From Zizania palustris (lineage: Eukaryota > Streptophyta > Magnoliopsida > Poales > Poaceae), in the NCBI GenBank assembly GCA_019279435.1, contig JAAALK010000285.1:23654371-23718370 (forward strand): a stretch of DNA of 64,000 bases, given 5' to 3'. A program made the translations under genes and the position numbers. Below the pieces are notes generated by a model, which searched no databases, was not told the DNA's origin, and worked only from the letters and a program-made list of their open reading frames with translations. Of the stretch, positions 10,009-20,432 are shown one piece after another (the first letter of the stretch is position 1; every line of letters begins with the position of its first letter).

Positions 10009-12766
10009 TCAGTGGTTGTAAGTGGGAGCAAATGGTCCGGCACCGGGTTTAGCAAAAGAGCTAAACCAGTGTCGAGCCATCTGCTCAAAAGACGGAAAGC
10101 AGAAATCATCAGAAAAGCTTGGACCATAACGCGGCTCAAAGCGCGGTCCTCGGTTCTGCCTAAAACCTCGGCCACGAGGTCCAGAACCATAGCCAAAACG
10201 GCCTGGAGCTCTGCCGGAACGAACACCACCATCTGGAGCACGGGCATGAAAGCCGTCTCCTCTACCACCACCTACACGACGCGGCCTGGCCTCCAGCCTC
10301 TCCCCGCGTCGAGGAACACGCAGTCTACCACCCTGCTGGTAGAACTGCTCCTGACCACCACGAGCACACTCTGCTTTCTCAACCCGCTTCCTCCTGAAGC
10401 AAAACTCCGCAAGATGCCCGTCTCTCTGACAGTACTCACAATGATAGGTGGGCTTCTTGGAATGTGGTTGAGGCTTGGGGTTCTTGGGCTTAGTGGTGTT
10501 TGGTGTCGGCTTCTTGGGTTGAGAGGGTCCAGGAAGAGAGTCAAGAGAAGTGTGGAGGAGTTTGGGCTTTGGAACCCAGATGGGTTTCTTGGGTGGAGCT
10601 TTGGGTGGTTCATGAATCACTCCATCCTTGGGCTGACAAGCCTGGGAAGACTCAGTGGAATGGGTCTTGGGATATCTCTGCTCAGGAGTCATTTTACTCC
10701 ACTCCACTGCCCGGCTAATGGCACTCTCAAAGTCAGCCTTGGTATAGGTGTAACCTACCCCAAACCCATCCTGCCTCTTGAACTGCTGGATCATCATGCC
10801 GAGCTGAGGCTCTCTGGCACTGATCCAACTCAGGATAGAACGGAGGTAAAAGTTCTCATTCTGAGAATCAGCTAGCTCCTCTCTCAAGGATGCTAGTACC
10901 TCCACCTGAGACAAGCAGGTCTCACACTCACTATCTACCTGGACAGACTTCTCGGCTTTTAGCTTAATCAACTCAAGTCTAAGAGACAGACAGTTCTCAC
11001 AACAGTGGGTGGAACTGACAATGTCTCAAGCTCTAGCCTAGTCTGCGCCAGCTCAGCTCTCATTCTCTCCAAAACACCCAGATGCTCATCGCCCTTGGCT
11101 TTCAGCTCAGCTAAACTAGCTAGATGGATGGGCAATCAACACAGGGTGCGACGACAGTGGCATGAGCATCTTTTAGCTCCTGCTGAGCGCTCTCAAGCTC
11201 AGTGGCCAAAGCGTCCCTCTCATCAACCCTTTCTGTGTACCTGGACTTTAGAGTCGACAGGTCACACAGAAGCACCTCACACTTTGGGCACTCACTGCTA
11301 TCACCCAAGCAAGGGGAAGAAGATAGACTCTCAATTCTGCCGTTGGCCACGGCAAGCTCACTCTCTAACTCATCTATCCTCTTCTTAGCCCCTCTAAGCA
11401 GTTTTTCCCGATACTTTAACTCCTGACGATTGCTTTCAAGTAAATCAACGATTTCGCGTTCATAAGATGATACCTTTTCATTGTCGTCGTCGTCGGAGTC
11501 ATCGGAGGAGCTCTTCTCTTTCTTATCCCCAAGAGCCATTGAGCAGAAACTCTTGCGGGATCTTCGGCGCTGATGTGAGCGGCTCTTCGGTCTGTCACCG
11601 AAGGCCATGAAGCAAAGGCCCGCTGGATCGTCCTTGTCCTTCCCCTTCCTGATGATGATCTCCTCATCGCTCGAGCTCGATGAAGAGGAAGAAGATGTGG
11701 ACCGCTTGGAGTAGCTCTTCTCCATCTCAGCGAAGAAGGCCTTGTCTCGCTTTTTGTTCTCTCGCCGGTAGTCCTTCAGGGCCTTTCTGAAGAATCTGGT
11801 CTTTGGCTTGCCCTTGTTGAAGGAGGAGCTGTCGTGCTTGCCGGAGTCGTGGAAGCCACCACCGGTGCCCTTCTTGTGGCCATTGCGCTTGGGGCAGTCG
11901 GCGATGAAATGTCCTGGATCACCACACTCAAAGCATCCGGTCTTTGTGCCGTGTCTTTTGAACATCCTCTTATCATAGACACGACGCACCCGGTTGTTAA
12001 AAAGACACAAATCATCATCTCCCAACGACTCAAGCTGATCCTCAGTGATAGACATCAAAGAGAACCCAACACAACTCACAGAAGAGGGATCAACAGAAGG
12101 TGTAGCAAGGGCCAGAGACTTTGATCCAGAGCCAGTGAGATTTGATCTCAACTGGGTATCAACCTCGGTGGCCTTCAGCTTGCTAAACAAATCAGAAATG
12201 GTCAAGGTATCATAAGAAGTGCTCTCAATGATAGAGGATACCTTGATCTCCCAGATCTTTGGGTCCAAGGTATGAAGAACCTTGAGCGCCTGTTCATGAT
12301 CTGAGACCAACTGAACACCCTCAGCCTTGTTGTCCCGAAGCTTGTTTATGATCGACTGAAAACGACCAAACAATGCTTCAACAGATTCACCCGGCTTTTG
12401 TGTGAAGTTCTCGTACTCACGCCGGTAGGTCTGATAGAGCCGAGCCTTGACCTGAGCTGTCCCCTCATGGTGTGCCTGGAGGGTAGCCCAGATCTCTCTC
12501 GCAGTGGAGAGATGGCTCACACGCTCAAACTCAGTGGGACCCAAACCAGAAAACAAGATGTTCACCGCTTTGCTATTGTTCACATGCTGGGCGATGATAC
12601 CAGGAGAATCACGCTCAGCAACTGGCAATATGACAAACGTAGCGTGAACGCAAATGTCCCAGATGTCCGAGCTTTGGCTCATGAGATAGGCTCGCATGCG
12701 AGTCTTCCAATAATTATAGCCATAAGCTTCCAAGGACGGGACCTTGCCAGGAGAAGTCATGATCAC
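10009..12766 (-). pseudogene. gag: Copia-1 gag, long form with two CCHC zinc knuckles (one frameshift)
   Basis: Gag builds the cytoplasmic particle and binds the genomic RNA. The start at 12766 follows the primer site and opens with the gag domain (YWKTRMRAYL motif). The first zinc knuckle, CFECGDPGHFIADC, is near 11945-11900. A Ser-rich and Lys-rich stretch and a predicted coiled coil (11500-10860) follow. The second knuckle, CEYCQRDGHLAEFC, is near 10440-10395, with an Arg/Gly-rich tail. A one-base deletion near 11130, judged against Copia-3 at 62170, stops the first part at 11120. The frame resumes by 10971 and ends with TGA at 10009-10011. Pol then opens in the -1 frame, an arrangement also seen in Copia-3. 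Antisense ORFs such as 10012-10875 are shadows. Confidence 0.85.
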
Positions 12767-12811
12767 TACTGGGGTTTAGAACCGGTTAAGGTATGGAAAA
12801 ACCCTAACCAG

Positions 12812-12823
12812 GCTCTGATACCA
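12812..12823 (-). promoter_or_regulatory. Copia-1 primer-binding site, initiator-Met tRNA type
   Basis: TGGTATCAGAGC on the minus strand begins two bases inside the 5' LTR. It is complementary to the 3' end of plant initiator methionine tRNA. Confidence 0.9.
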
Positions 12824-12825
12824 CT

Positions 12826-14929
12826 TGTAGGACCGAAAGTAGCGACCAGAGGGGGGGTGAATGGGCGCCTAAAAAATTCTTGCGAATCAATGGCCTGCTC
12901 CCAACACCCAACGCACCTCAACAGACTAATCAGTAAAAAAATAAACAAATCAACAGAACCTCAAAAGATCTAGCCTAAAAACAACCGGTGTCCTAGGCAA
13001 AGAAACACCAACACAGTGCTAATAGGCAGATAAGCAAAGCATTCAAAACATGGGCAGATCAGAATTTACCATAGCAATTTTAAACTGAGTACAGATGAAA
13101 TGGATGAGAAGTTACTGTTCAAGGTTGTCTCCAGTAAGGTACTTGAAAAGCCTGTTTGGATCAGTCGTGAGAAGCCTCTAGTCTTAAATAATGAAGGTTG
13201 TCCGAAGCCTGAGAACTTTGCGAAGTCTTAGAATGTCGAAGTTGGCTTTGGAGATGTCGTGTCGAAGCCTTCAGTTGTCGAGGCTAGCTTCGAAGATGTA
13301 GTGCGAAGCTATGCCAGTAGCAAAGGATGCAAGTAACGGAGTTTGCTGACCCAACGAACACACTTCGCACGAAGGTCCAACTTGGACTTCGGACTAGTCC
13401 AAAAAACTAGTAGAAAAGTACACTGTTGTGGGGTCCTCGTCAAGTTTAATACTTCGAGCAGGAAAACTCAAGGACTTCGCAAAAAAAAAACTGGAGACCG
13501 AAGTCTGTCGGTACTTCGGCTCAAACATTCGAAGGACTTGCATACTTCGGGAAAACCTCAACTGATCGAAGCTATTTAGCAAGCTTCGTAAGAACACCAG
13601 AGACCGAAGCCTGTCCGCTATGGCTGAAACTCGCTGATCAGAATGTGGGACCCATACGAATGTGACAGCAACTTTTTTAAAGCAAAAAGTACTCTTCTGC
13701 AGTGTTGCGACAAGAAGAAATTGCAGCTTCTGCAAAGCTACTAGAAAAACAGTGTTGTAGCTACAGAGCTACACACTTTGTTCAGGATCTGAAATGGAGA
13801 GAACCAGTTTGTATTGCAAGACATCAACTCTCAATAAACCATGACAGGCCACAGTCAATCCTCAACGAAAAAGAAGACTCTGCCATGCTAGATTGAAGAA
13901 CTCCAGAACCTAGAAAAATATATGCTAGCTGTATGAATGCACCAGGCTATGTCTAGACTAGAAAAATATGTAGTAGACTGCTGAAGCTAGAACATCCAGA
14001 CAACTGTGCTTGCAACAGTGCCGCAACATACTTAAAAAATCTAAAACAAGCCTGTTTCTTAAATAACGCTAGAACAAAATAAATTAAAAACTATAGCAGT
14101 TCAAGAACACAGAATGAACAGAGTCCAAATCAACGCACATAGAAGTTTGCTGTTCGCACGCAAAACGAGACATCGAATAAATGAAGATGCTGCGGAAAAA
14201 CGGAAGGCTGAAACACAGAGAATAAAACTTCCCTGCGGTGGACACATGGTAACAGAGAATATGACCCCAAACTTTGATTAGAAAAGTGATTTTCAGTAAA
14301 AAGGGTGCCCTAACCCTAGGATATTGGGGCCTATTTATAGGCAGCCCATTAAATGTAAAAATGCAGAAATACCCCTAGGGTTTTTACAGACGCTGAATAA
14401 AAATGGAAAAGACTAAACTGCCCTTAGGATATTTTTACAGACTCGACTAATAGACTGTGGGCCTAGGGACAAAATAGTAAAAACCTAAATAAAGGTAACT
14501 TGTCCTGATGCGGAGCTTTCGTAGCAGCTACGGCTTCGCCTCAGGATGGTCAGATCCGAAATCAACGGTCGTCAGTTTTGCGCCGAAACTGACAAAGCGT
14601 CCACCGTCTTCGCACCGGGTACCCGGATTGGGCCGGCCTGATTCCGCGGCTCCCTCAGCCCGGCAATCACTCGCCGCCCGTGTACCTGAGTCAATCCCGG
14701 TCAACAGACCAGTGGATCCTCTGCTGCTCCTAGCCCATGTACCCGGATTGGGCCAGCCCGACTTCGCGGCCTTCTTTGCCCGACAGTCGCTTGCTGCCCG
14801 TGTACCTGAGTCACACGCGGCCCAGACGCAGCAGGTCTTCTCTTTCTTCTCAGTCCTCTTTGACTATCGTTGACAATGACTCATCACATCTGGAGCCATG
14901 AGGCCCACGCTATTCAGCATGGCTCCTCA
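12826..14929 (-). repeat. Copia-1 5' LTR (right)
   Basis: Nearly identical to 3399-5501. Differences seen by eye are a few substitutions (for example in the words at 12947, 13222, 14721 and 14843) and A- or T-run lengths. The promoter TATA box is at 14339-14330. Confidence 0.95.
14330..14339 (-). promoter_or_regulatory. TATA box of the Copia-1 5' LTR
   Basis: TATAAATAGG on the minus strand, inside the 5' LTR. The gag start at 12766 is about 1.56 kb downstream, with the U5 and leader between. Confidence 0.65.
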
Positions 14930-14934
14930 GGCGT
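14930..14934. repeat. Target-site duplication of Copia-1, right copy (GGCGT)
   Basis: Exact match to 3394-3398. Confidence 0.95.
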
Positions 14935-16939
14935 GCATCTTGTTTTTCAGGCTCAACCACTAGCACTGGCTCGACTAGAACTGGCTCTAGCACTTTAGTG
15001 TTGGGCTCAGTGGGCTCAAGCAATAGCACTGGCTCGACCGGAACTGGTACTGGCATTTGATCAGGCTCGGCCATAGGAACTGACACTTCCACTTGATCAG
15101 GCTCAGCTAGTTTAGGTTCTGTCAGTTCTGCCACTTTATCGGGCACTGGGTCCTTCTCTGCCTCTTCCTCTATCTCACGCTCATCAATAGGTGATAGAGA
15201 TCCTATATTTTGCACCTCGTGAGATGAAGGATATGTGGGGGATTGCGATGAGACAATAGGTGATTTACTCTAAGAACTTGTCTACAGTAATTTGATATCT
15301 CGGCTCGCCCATAGGACAAAGTTATTCAGCGCATCTCCGATTGTCTCAATCCACTCATCAAGCATTGGAAGATCCAAGGGGTCATTGATAAATATATCGT
15401 TGGTGATCTCATTGACCTGAACCTTAGTATACTCTGCAGGAATAGGCCAATTGTGAAATAAATCCCCAAGCATAGCAATTCCTCGTGCAGCCTCTTGGGA
15501 ATGCCCTTTGCGCCCTATCGGTACATGCAGGTTGCATGGTGTGTCATCTTTGATATAATTTACAGGAAATTTTTCTTGTACTGAGCTAACACTGCTTGGT
15601 ACATCAAGTGGTACCTCTGGCACAATTATCTATCCCGTTGTAGCTTGCATTATGTTTGGATTCTCATTAATAAATTCAAAAAAGTGTCGCTCCCACTCTG
15701 CACGGTGCTCTGCGGCGTCGTCTGTGCGTGCTTGATGCTTCTTGTATGTGGCACCCTCCTGTTTCTTGAAAGTATTTTTCCAGGATGTGCCCTCGATGTT
15801 CCTCATTTCCGAAAGCAGATGTAAGCTGGTCATTACATCCCTCGGGCTTGAACTTTTCAGCCTTCTCCAACTCAGCGATTTCCTGTGCTTTCTGAAATAC
15901 TTCACTAGTCCATGAGTCAGAGAGCATATATTGGCTCTCGGGTGTTTTTTTAGCTCGACCTAGGAGCCATCTCATAGTGCGCTGATTAGCACCTAAAAAT
16001 TGTTCAGGTAACCCAGCCACACAGTCCTCTTCCTCCTTTATACTCCACTCATTCTCCTTGGCCTTATATCCACATGGGCCAAGTTTATGTGGGAACTTAT
16101 TTTTCTTGTTATGTTCTTTGAACATGATGCTTTCTTGTATTGCTTCTTCTGAGCAATGCTGCAATTTGAATTTGTTCCATTCATTTGGCATGATAAATCC
16201 GTAGTCGTTGATCGGTGACTCTCCTTTCTGAAGGTACTGTGTGTTCAGTTTAGTCCTAAACGTACGAAGATACTTCCCGATAGTCTTCAATGTGGTAGCT
16301 TTAGCATCTTCTAAGCGATCTTCCAAGAATTTATAACGTGCTTTTATATGATCCAACAATTCGTTCTTCGTAGCTTCAGGGACAATCCTCTAGTTTTTCC
16401 AAATTATCTTACACCACTCCCTGGCGAGACATCCAAAATCATTATGCCACTTAGCTATGATTTCATTCGGCTTCATTGGAGCCCCATCAACATAAACATC
16501 TTCAACCTCGTAGATAGTTGTATCCAGCTTGTTCTTCTCTCGTTTTCCTCTCCTCTTCGCATTTGCAGAGAATGTAGTGGCAGCAGGCTCAACAGCTGTT
16601 GGCTCAGATGACTCAACAGCTGGGACAATAGCTGTTATTTTCTCGACTTGGAATAATCGACTCTTGCTTCCTCGGTTTGGACGATCCTACGATGATAGAC
16701 AATGTGAGCTTCAGGAATGTAATCCTTGGTTAGAAGCTACTCTGACTTGTTACTAACACAATAATTACCTCTGCTTGAGCTTCAGGAATGTAATCCTCAT
16801 TAGCATCTTCTCTCGTTCTCTTTTTCCTAGGCTCTAATTTTCCAGAGAGTGGTATAAAGACTCGCTGTCGGAGGACCTTCAAATGAACCCTCTTTATTTT
16901 TTTGCGGGAGACTCGTAGATGAGATCCTCGACATGCCAT
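14935..16939 (-). pseudogene. Plant transposase (Ptta/En-Spm) domain of CACTA-A (5' half of gene)
   Basis: This is the upstream part of the gene that ends at 1837. A likely first coding segment runs 16939-16770 (basic, with SRKKIKRVHLKVLRQRV) to a GTAATT donor near 16768. The transposase domain follows, best seen at 16359-15676 (motifs LDHIKARYKFLEDRLEDAK, NEWNKFKLQHCSEE, LGPCGYKAKENEW). Its end shifts frame near 15870 into 15905-15630 (RAEWERHFFEFI). After a further segment at 15623-15282 comes an acidic Pro/Glu/Val-rich linker (15215-14935, EPVLVEPVLV-type repeats) that runs into 3393 when Copia-1 is removed. Several in-frame stops and at least one frameshift show decay. The domain family is known from CACTA accessory proteins, and its DNA-binding role there is inferred. 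Confidence 0.65.
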
Positions 16940-17192
16940 CCTTCTTTCGCCATAGATGAACTATTCATAGTTAAGAGGCTAATGTATCAGAATATTGGTT
17001 ATGCAAAAAAGGTCCGCTGTCATATTTTCATGTACGGAACAATGCACAAAGTGGTTGAGGCCTCAGCATATTTTGTGTTGTTTTTAAAATATGTTCATGG
17101 CTGCCATTGAACCATGGCACATCCATTCCCTGGCAGCAGCACAAGAAAGAAGAAGTTGTTGAAGGGAATGGACGTGTCACATGGCTTGATGA
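16940..17192 (-). other. 5' part of CACTA-A between coding start and Copia-2
   Basis: This holds the upstream part of the CACTA-A gene, with no long ORF. From 17054 rightwards it is the first copy of a duplicated segment of about 180 bp (second copy 28459-28650). That segment contains GTTGAGGCCTC, near-palindromic here and a perfect 14-base palindrome in the second copy, and an inverted repeat around CATCCATTCCCT / AGGGAATGGACG. Confidence 0.45.
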
Positions 17193-17197
17193 CATAC
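17193..17197. repeat. Target-site duplication of Copia-2, left copy (CATAC)
   Basis: CATAC precedes the TGTTGG start of the left LTR and is repeated exactly at 28164-28168. The undisturbed paralogous copy near 28605 has a single CATAC, confirming the empty site. Confidence 0.95.
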
Positions 17198-19241
17198 TGT
17201 TGGACCGAAAACGGCGACCAGAGGGGGGGGGTGAATGGGAGCTTTTAAAATTTCGGGCTAAAAACAGCCTTCGGTTTTAATCCTGTCTTCTGCGGAACAG
17301 GCTTCGAACACATCCTTCGAAGGTCTGGTTCGGAGGTACTTCGACAGCTCCGAACACAGGCTTCGCAGGAGCAAAAGTTCGAAGCCAAGAAGACTTCGCT
17401 CCACTTACACCCTTCGAAAATCTACTCTGCTAAGTCAGTGCAGGCTCCGCACACAGGGTGCTTCGAGCAGACTTCGCACTTCACCCTTCTCAAGAGTGGA
17501 CAACCCTCTGAGGACTTCGACCAAGTACTTGGCAGCAGCAACTAGTGCTGGGCTTCGTACACGAAGGTCTAAATGCACACAAATGGACTTCGCTAAGGGC
17601 TTCGACACAAGAAGCTAAACGGGCTTCGATCAGGGCTTCGCTAGTAATCTGTGAGGCTAGCCTCAAGTTACACAGAGCGACAGCACACTGAAAAACACAC
17701 TTCGCTCAAAACACCCTTCGCCTAGACAGGCTTTGGTGCACTACAACTAGCGAGGTATGTAACGCGAGGTCAAGCAAAAAGCACAAAGAAGTAGGGCTTC
17801 GCCGCTTGAACAAGGAACACAAATAGATTGAACTCTGGATGAATACAGCGAGGTATGTGGCTACAGGAGCTCAACAGTAAATGCTCAAAGTGTTAAATGT
17901 TACCTACCGAGCCCCCATATTTATAGCCCACAGTTCACCCAAAGGAAGTGACTACTTTACCCCTAGGGTTTACAATGAATTTGTCTCTACAGAACTAAGG
18001 GGTACAAAAGGTAGTCCACCTTTATTCTGGAGGCTTCTCTGTCAGCTTTGCAGAGGGGACAGCGTCAGCTTTTTGCAGAGCAGACAGTGTCAGCCTTTGC
18101 AGTCTTTGACCTTCTGCAGCCTCCCTTCGCACGCGAGGGTGCGGTAGCTTCGGCGAGAAGTCTTGAGCCTGGTGGCCTTCGCTTCACCGAAGTCAGTCTC
18201 CGATACAGTGACGGTTTTGAAGCCGAAGCCATCAAAGCCCTTGGGCCTTCGCACCAACACCTCCGGAGTGGACCACCTCGGCTTCGCAGCTTCACCCAGC
18301 TCGAACTCTGTCAGTCCGTGTACCGAAGCCATGCAGGCCGAAGCACCTCAAGTCAACCTCGCTCCGGAGCTAGCCTCGCTCCGAAGCCTTCCTCCCTCCG
18401 AAGCCCCACCTTCGGAGTACCACCCTTCGAAGTCCCTCCTTCGTCCAAGGCCTCCGCATGAAGCATTCCATGAGCACTTCGTCGCAGTGTCTCTCCCCGA
18501 GCACACTCCTCGACGAGCCTCACCCGGACCATGCCTTCGATGCACCTCGACTTCTGAGACCTTCGTCGGGTACCTTCGAATGTCTCCCTCCGGAGCACAC
18601 TTCGAACTCCTTGCCTCCGCAGAGGACTTGTTCCACCAACTCCGAAGTCACTCCATTCGGAGTACCTTCGAAGTGCCTCACTTCCGAGGACTTTGTCTCG
18701 GAGTACCTTCAGCCGGAGCCACGCTCCGCACTCTCTGCCTTCACCTGGCACGCCTCGACCCGAGGACCGACCCGGACCACCTTCGCAGCCACCGTGACGG
18801 AGCTCCCCGCTCCCCTGGCATCAAGCCTCCCGCTTGACCCAGGTTCACCTGCTACGATCCTTGTCCGTCGCCTCCGAAGTCCCTGCGCACCACAGACAAG
18901 CAGACAAGTGTATCCAGTACTCCGGAGACCTCTCCGGGTTAGCAACCTCCGGTACACACTCCGGTGTACCGCCCAAAGTACCGAAGCCTTCGGTACACAC
19001 CCAGTCATCGTGTACTGTCGGACCCCTCCGACAAGCACACTCCGCTGCAACAGCTGCAGCAACCAAACACCCGAACACCCTTCGGAGGTACACACCTCCG
19101 AAACCCCTTCGGAGGTACACCTCCTCCGAACACCTTCGGAGGTACAGCCTCCGAACACCCTTCGGAGGTACCCTTCGAACAGAGGGTAAAAATCCTGTCA
19201 ATCACTCATCACAAATACTGAAACCAACCCTTGGTTTCTCA
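17198..19241 (-). repeat. Copia-2 3' LTR (left)
   Basis: It starts TGTTGGACCG and ends GGTTTCTCA. It is extremely rich in CTTCG, TTCGGAG and CTCCGAAG words. Near its right end, 19070-19170, a cluster of short palindromes built on CCTCCGAA...TTCGGAGG forms a hairpin array. The long ORFs across 18048-19295 on both strands come from this repetitive GC-rich sequence and match nothing I recognise. Confidence 0.93.
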
Positions 19242-20432
19242 ATCTCCCCCTTGATGAGTGCATTGACAACCAAATCCAAGTTCAAGAAAATTTAAAAAGT
19301 TCAGCACACAAGTGACCATAAAAACTCAAAAAGAGCCAAATCATGTCACTTGATAAAAGAATTTTCCTCCCCCGTATTCAAAAGAGTAAAAAGCCCCTTC
19401 GGCAATAAAAACTCCCCCTGAGTTAAATTATCCCCCTTTGGCAAACAAAGAGCCTCTTTATGTCATGATTTCTCCCCCTTTGGAAATTATACCCCTTGCG
19501 GCAGAGAACGAAGCAAGTGACTCCCCCTTGAGGAATTTCTCCCCCTTTGGCAATGCAAGCATCAAGGAGCAAGTAAAAGATGCAAAGCTTCGAAATGAGC
19601 AGAATTGCAAAGACATATGAAGCAAAAATATGCCAACCATAACACCAATGATCATGGGCTCAGCTCAAATTAACATTCTCTAAAAACATGATGAAGCATG
19701 TGATTTGATCAATTTTGAAATAAAAGCATCACCACTTAGTCAAGGAAACTAGACAAGTAAGAGCAAGGACTGCGCAAAGCTAGTCAATTTCTACTCTAGA
19801 CAGACAAGTCTAGTTCAAATGGAGCATGAAAAGCAAACTTGATAATCAATGAATTTTGTTGTTTGTTTCTTAGTGCCAGGGGTTATTTGTTTGTCCACCT
19901 TATACTTTCCAATCAGGCCAAGCCTAGGCATGAAAGCCATAAGAAGCCTAAGGCAATGATTTTGGCATACACTACACTATTCCAGTTCAGACCAAGGTGC
20001 AATGGTAAGCAGTCTAGAATAGGATAGTGCGACAAACAAACCCACCTGGATCTTTTCACTTAAAGCATGCAAATCATGGAATTTTTGATTATAATTAAGT
20101 GTACCGATTGTTTGGCATTTTATGAATATCCATGAAGATGTAGAACAATTTTTCAAGTTGCAATTTTTAGCATCCAATGAACAGTGTCTTGCTATCAAGC
20201 AGATAAAAGATAGCTAAAGCAGTCCTGCCTAAACATGCTAGATTCAAGACTAAGCAGTGAGCATGATTTGATTGTGAAAATAAAACATCATGCACATGAA
20301 TGTTCCAGATAAATTAAAAAGAGCTGAGCTGTCATGATGTCATGGATTATAAGCAGGCATATAAGTGCAAAAGATGTAAATGCAATTTAGCACACAATTA
20401 GCAAAGGCATATCCATCTAAAACAGCTCCCCC
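19242..20432 (-). other. Copia-2 3' noncoding region with purine tracts and a conserved block
   Basis: No coding region. The polypurine tract, AAGGGGGAGAT on the minus strand, abuts the LTR at about 19242-19252. Further AGGGGGAG-type tracts are near 19370, 19412, 19431, 19471, 19521, 19541 and 20425. The block 19875-20095 is similar to 6186-6418 of Copia-1. Confidence 0.75.

Larger units (their letters stand above)
3399..14929 (-). mobile_element. Copia-1: Ty1/copia LTR retrotransposon, SIRE/Maximus (Opie/Ji-like)
   Basis: The element is 11,531 bp with LTRs of 2103 and 2104 bp that begin TGTAGG and end CTCCTCA, flanked by a perfect GGCGT duplication. The coding strand is minus, so the 5' LTR is the right one. 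The order after it is primer site, large gag with two zinc knuckles, protease, integrase, reverse transcriptase and RNase H, which is the copia order. A noncoding region of about 1.3 kb follows before the 3' LTR. By eye the two LTRs differ at only about four substitutions plus a few homopolymer lengths, so insertion was recent. Despite that, gag-pol carries several single-base frameshifts. Copia-3 belongs to the same family. Confidence 0.95.

Noticed and set aside
10012..10875. Long plus-strand ORF opposite Copia-1 gag (287 codons), and its counterpart on the minus strand at 62835-63293
   Set aside because: It is the complement of the GC-rich Arg/Gly and Pro-rich part of gag, which leaves several frames open. 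The protein has no recognisable domain, and the frame is only partly kept in Copia-3.
18048..19295. Cluster of long ORFs on both strands of the Copia-2 LTR, repeated at 26970-28170
   Set aside because: They lie wholly within LTR DNA of repetitive CTTCG/CTCCGAAG composition, are open in many frames at once, and look like no protein I know.
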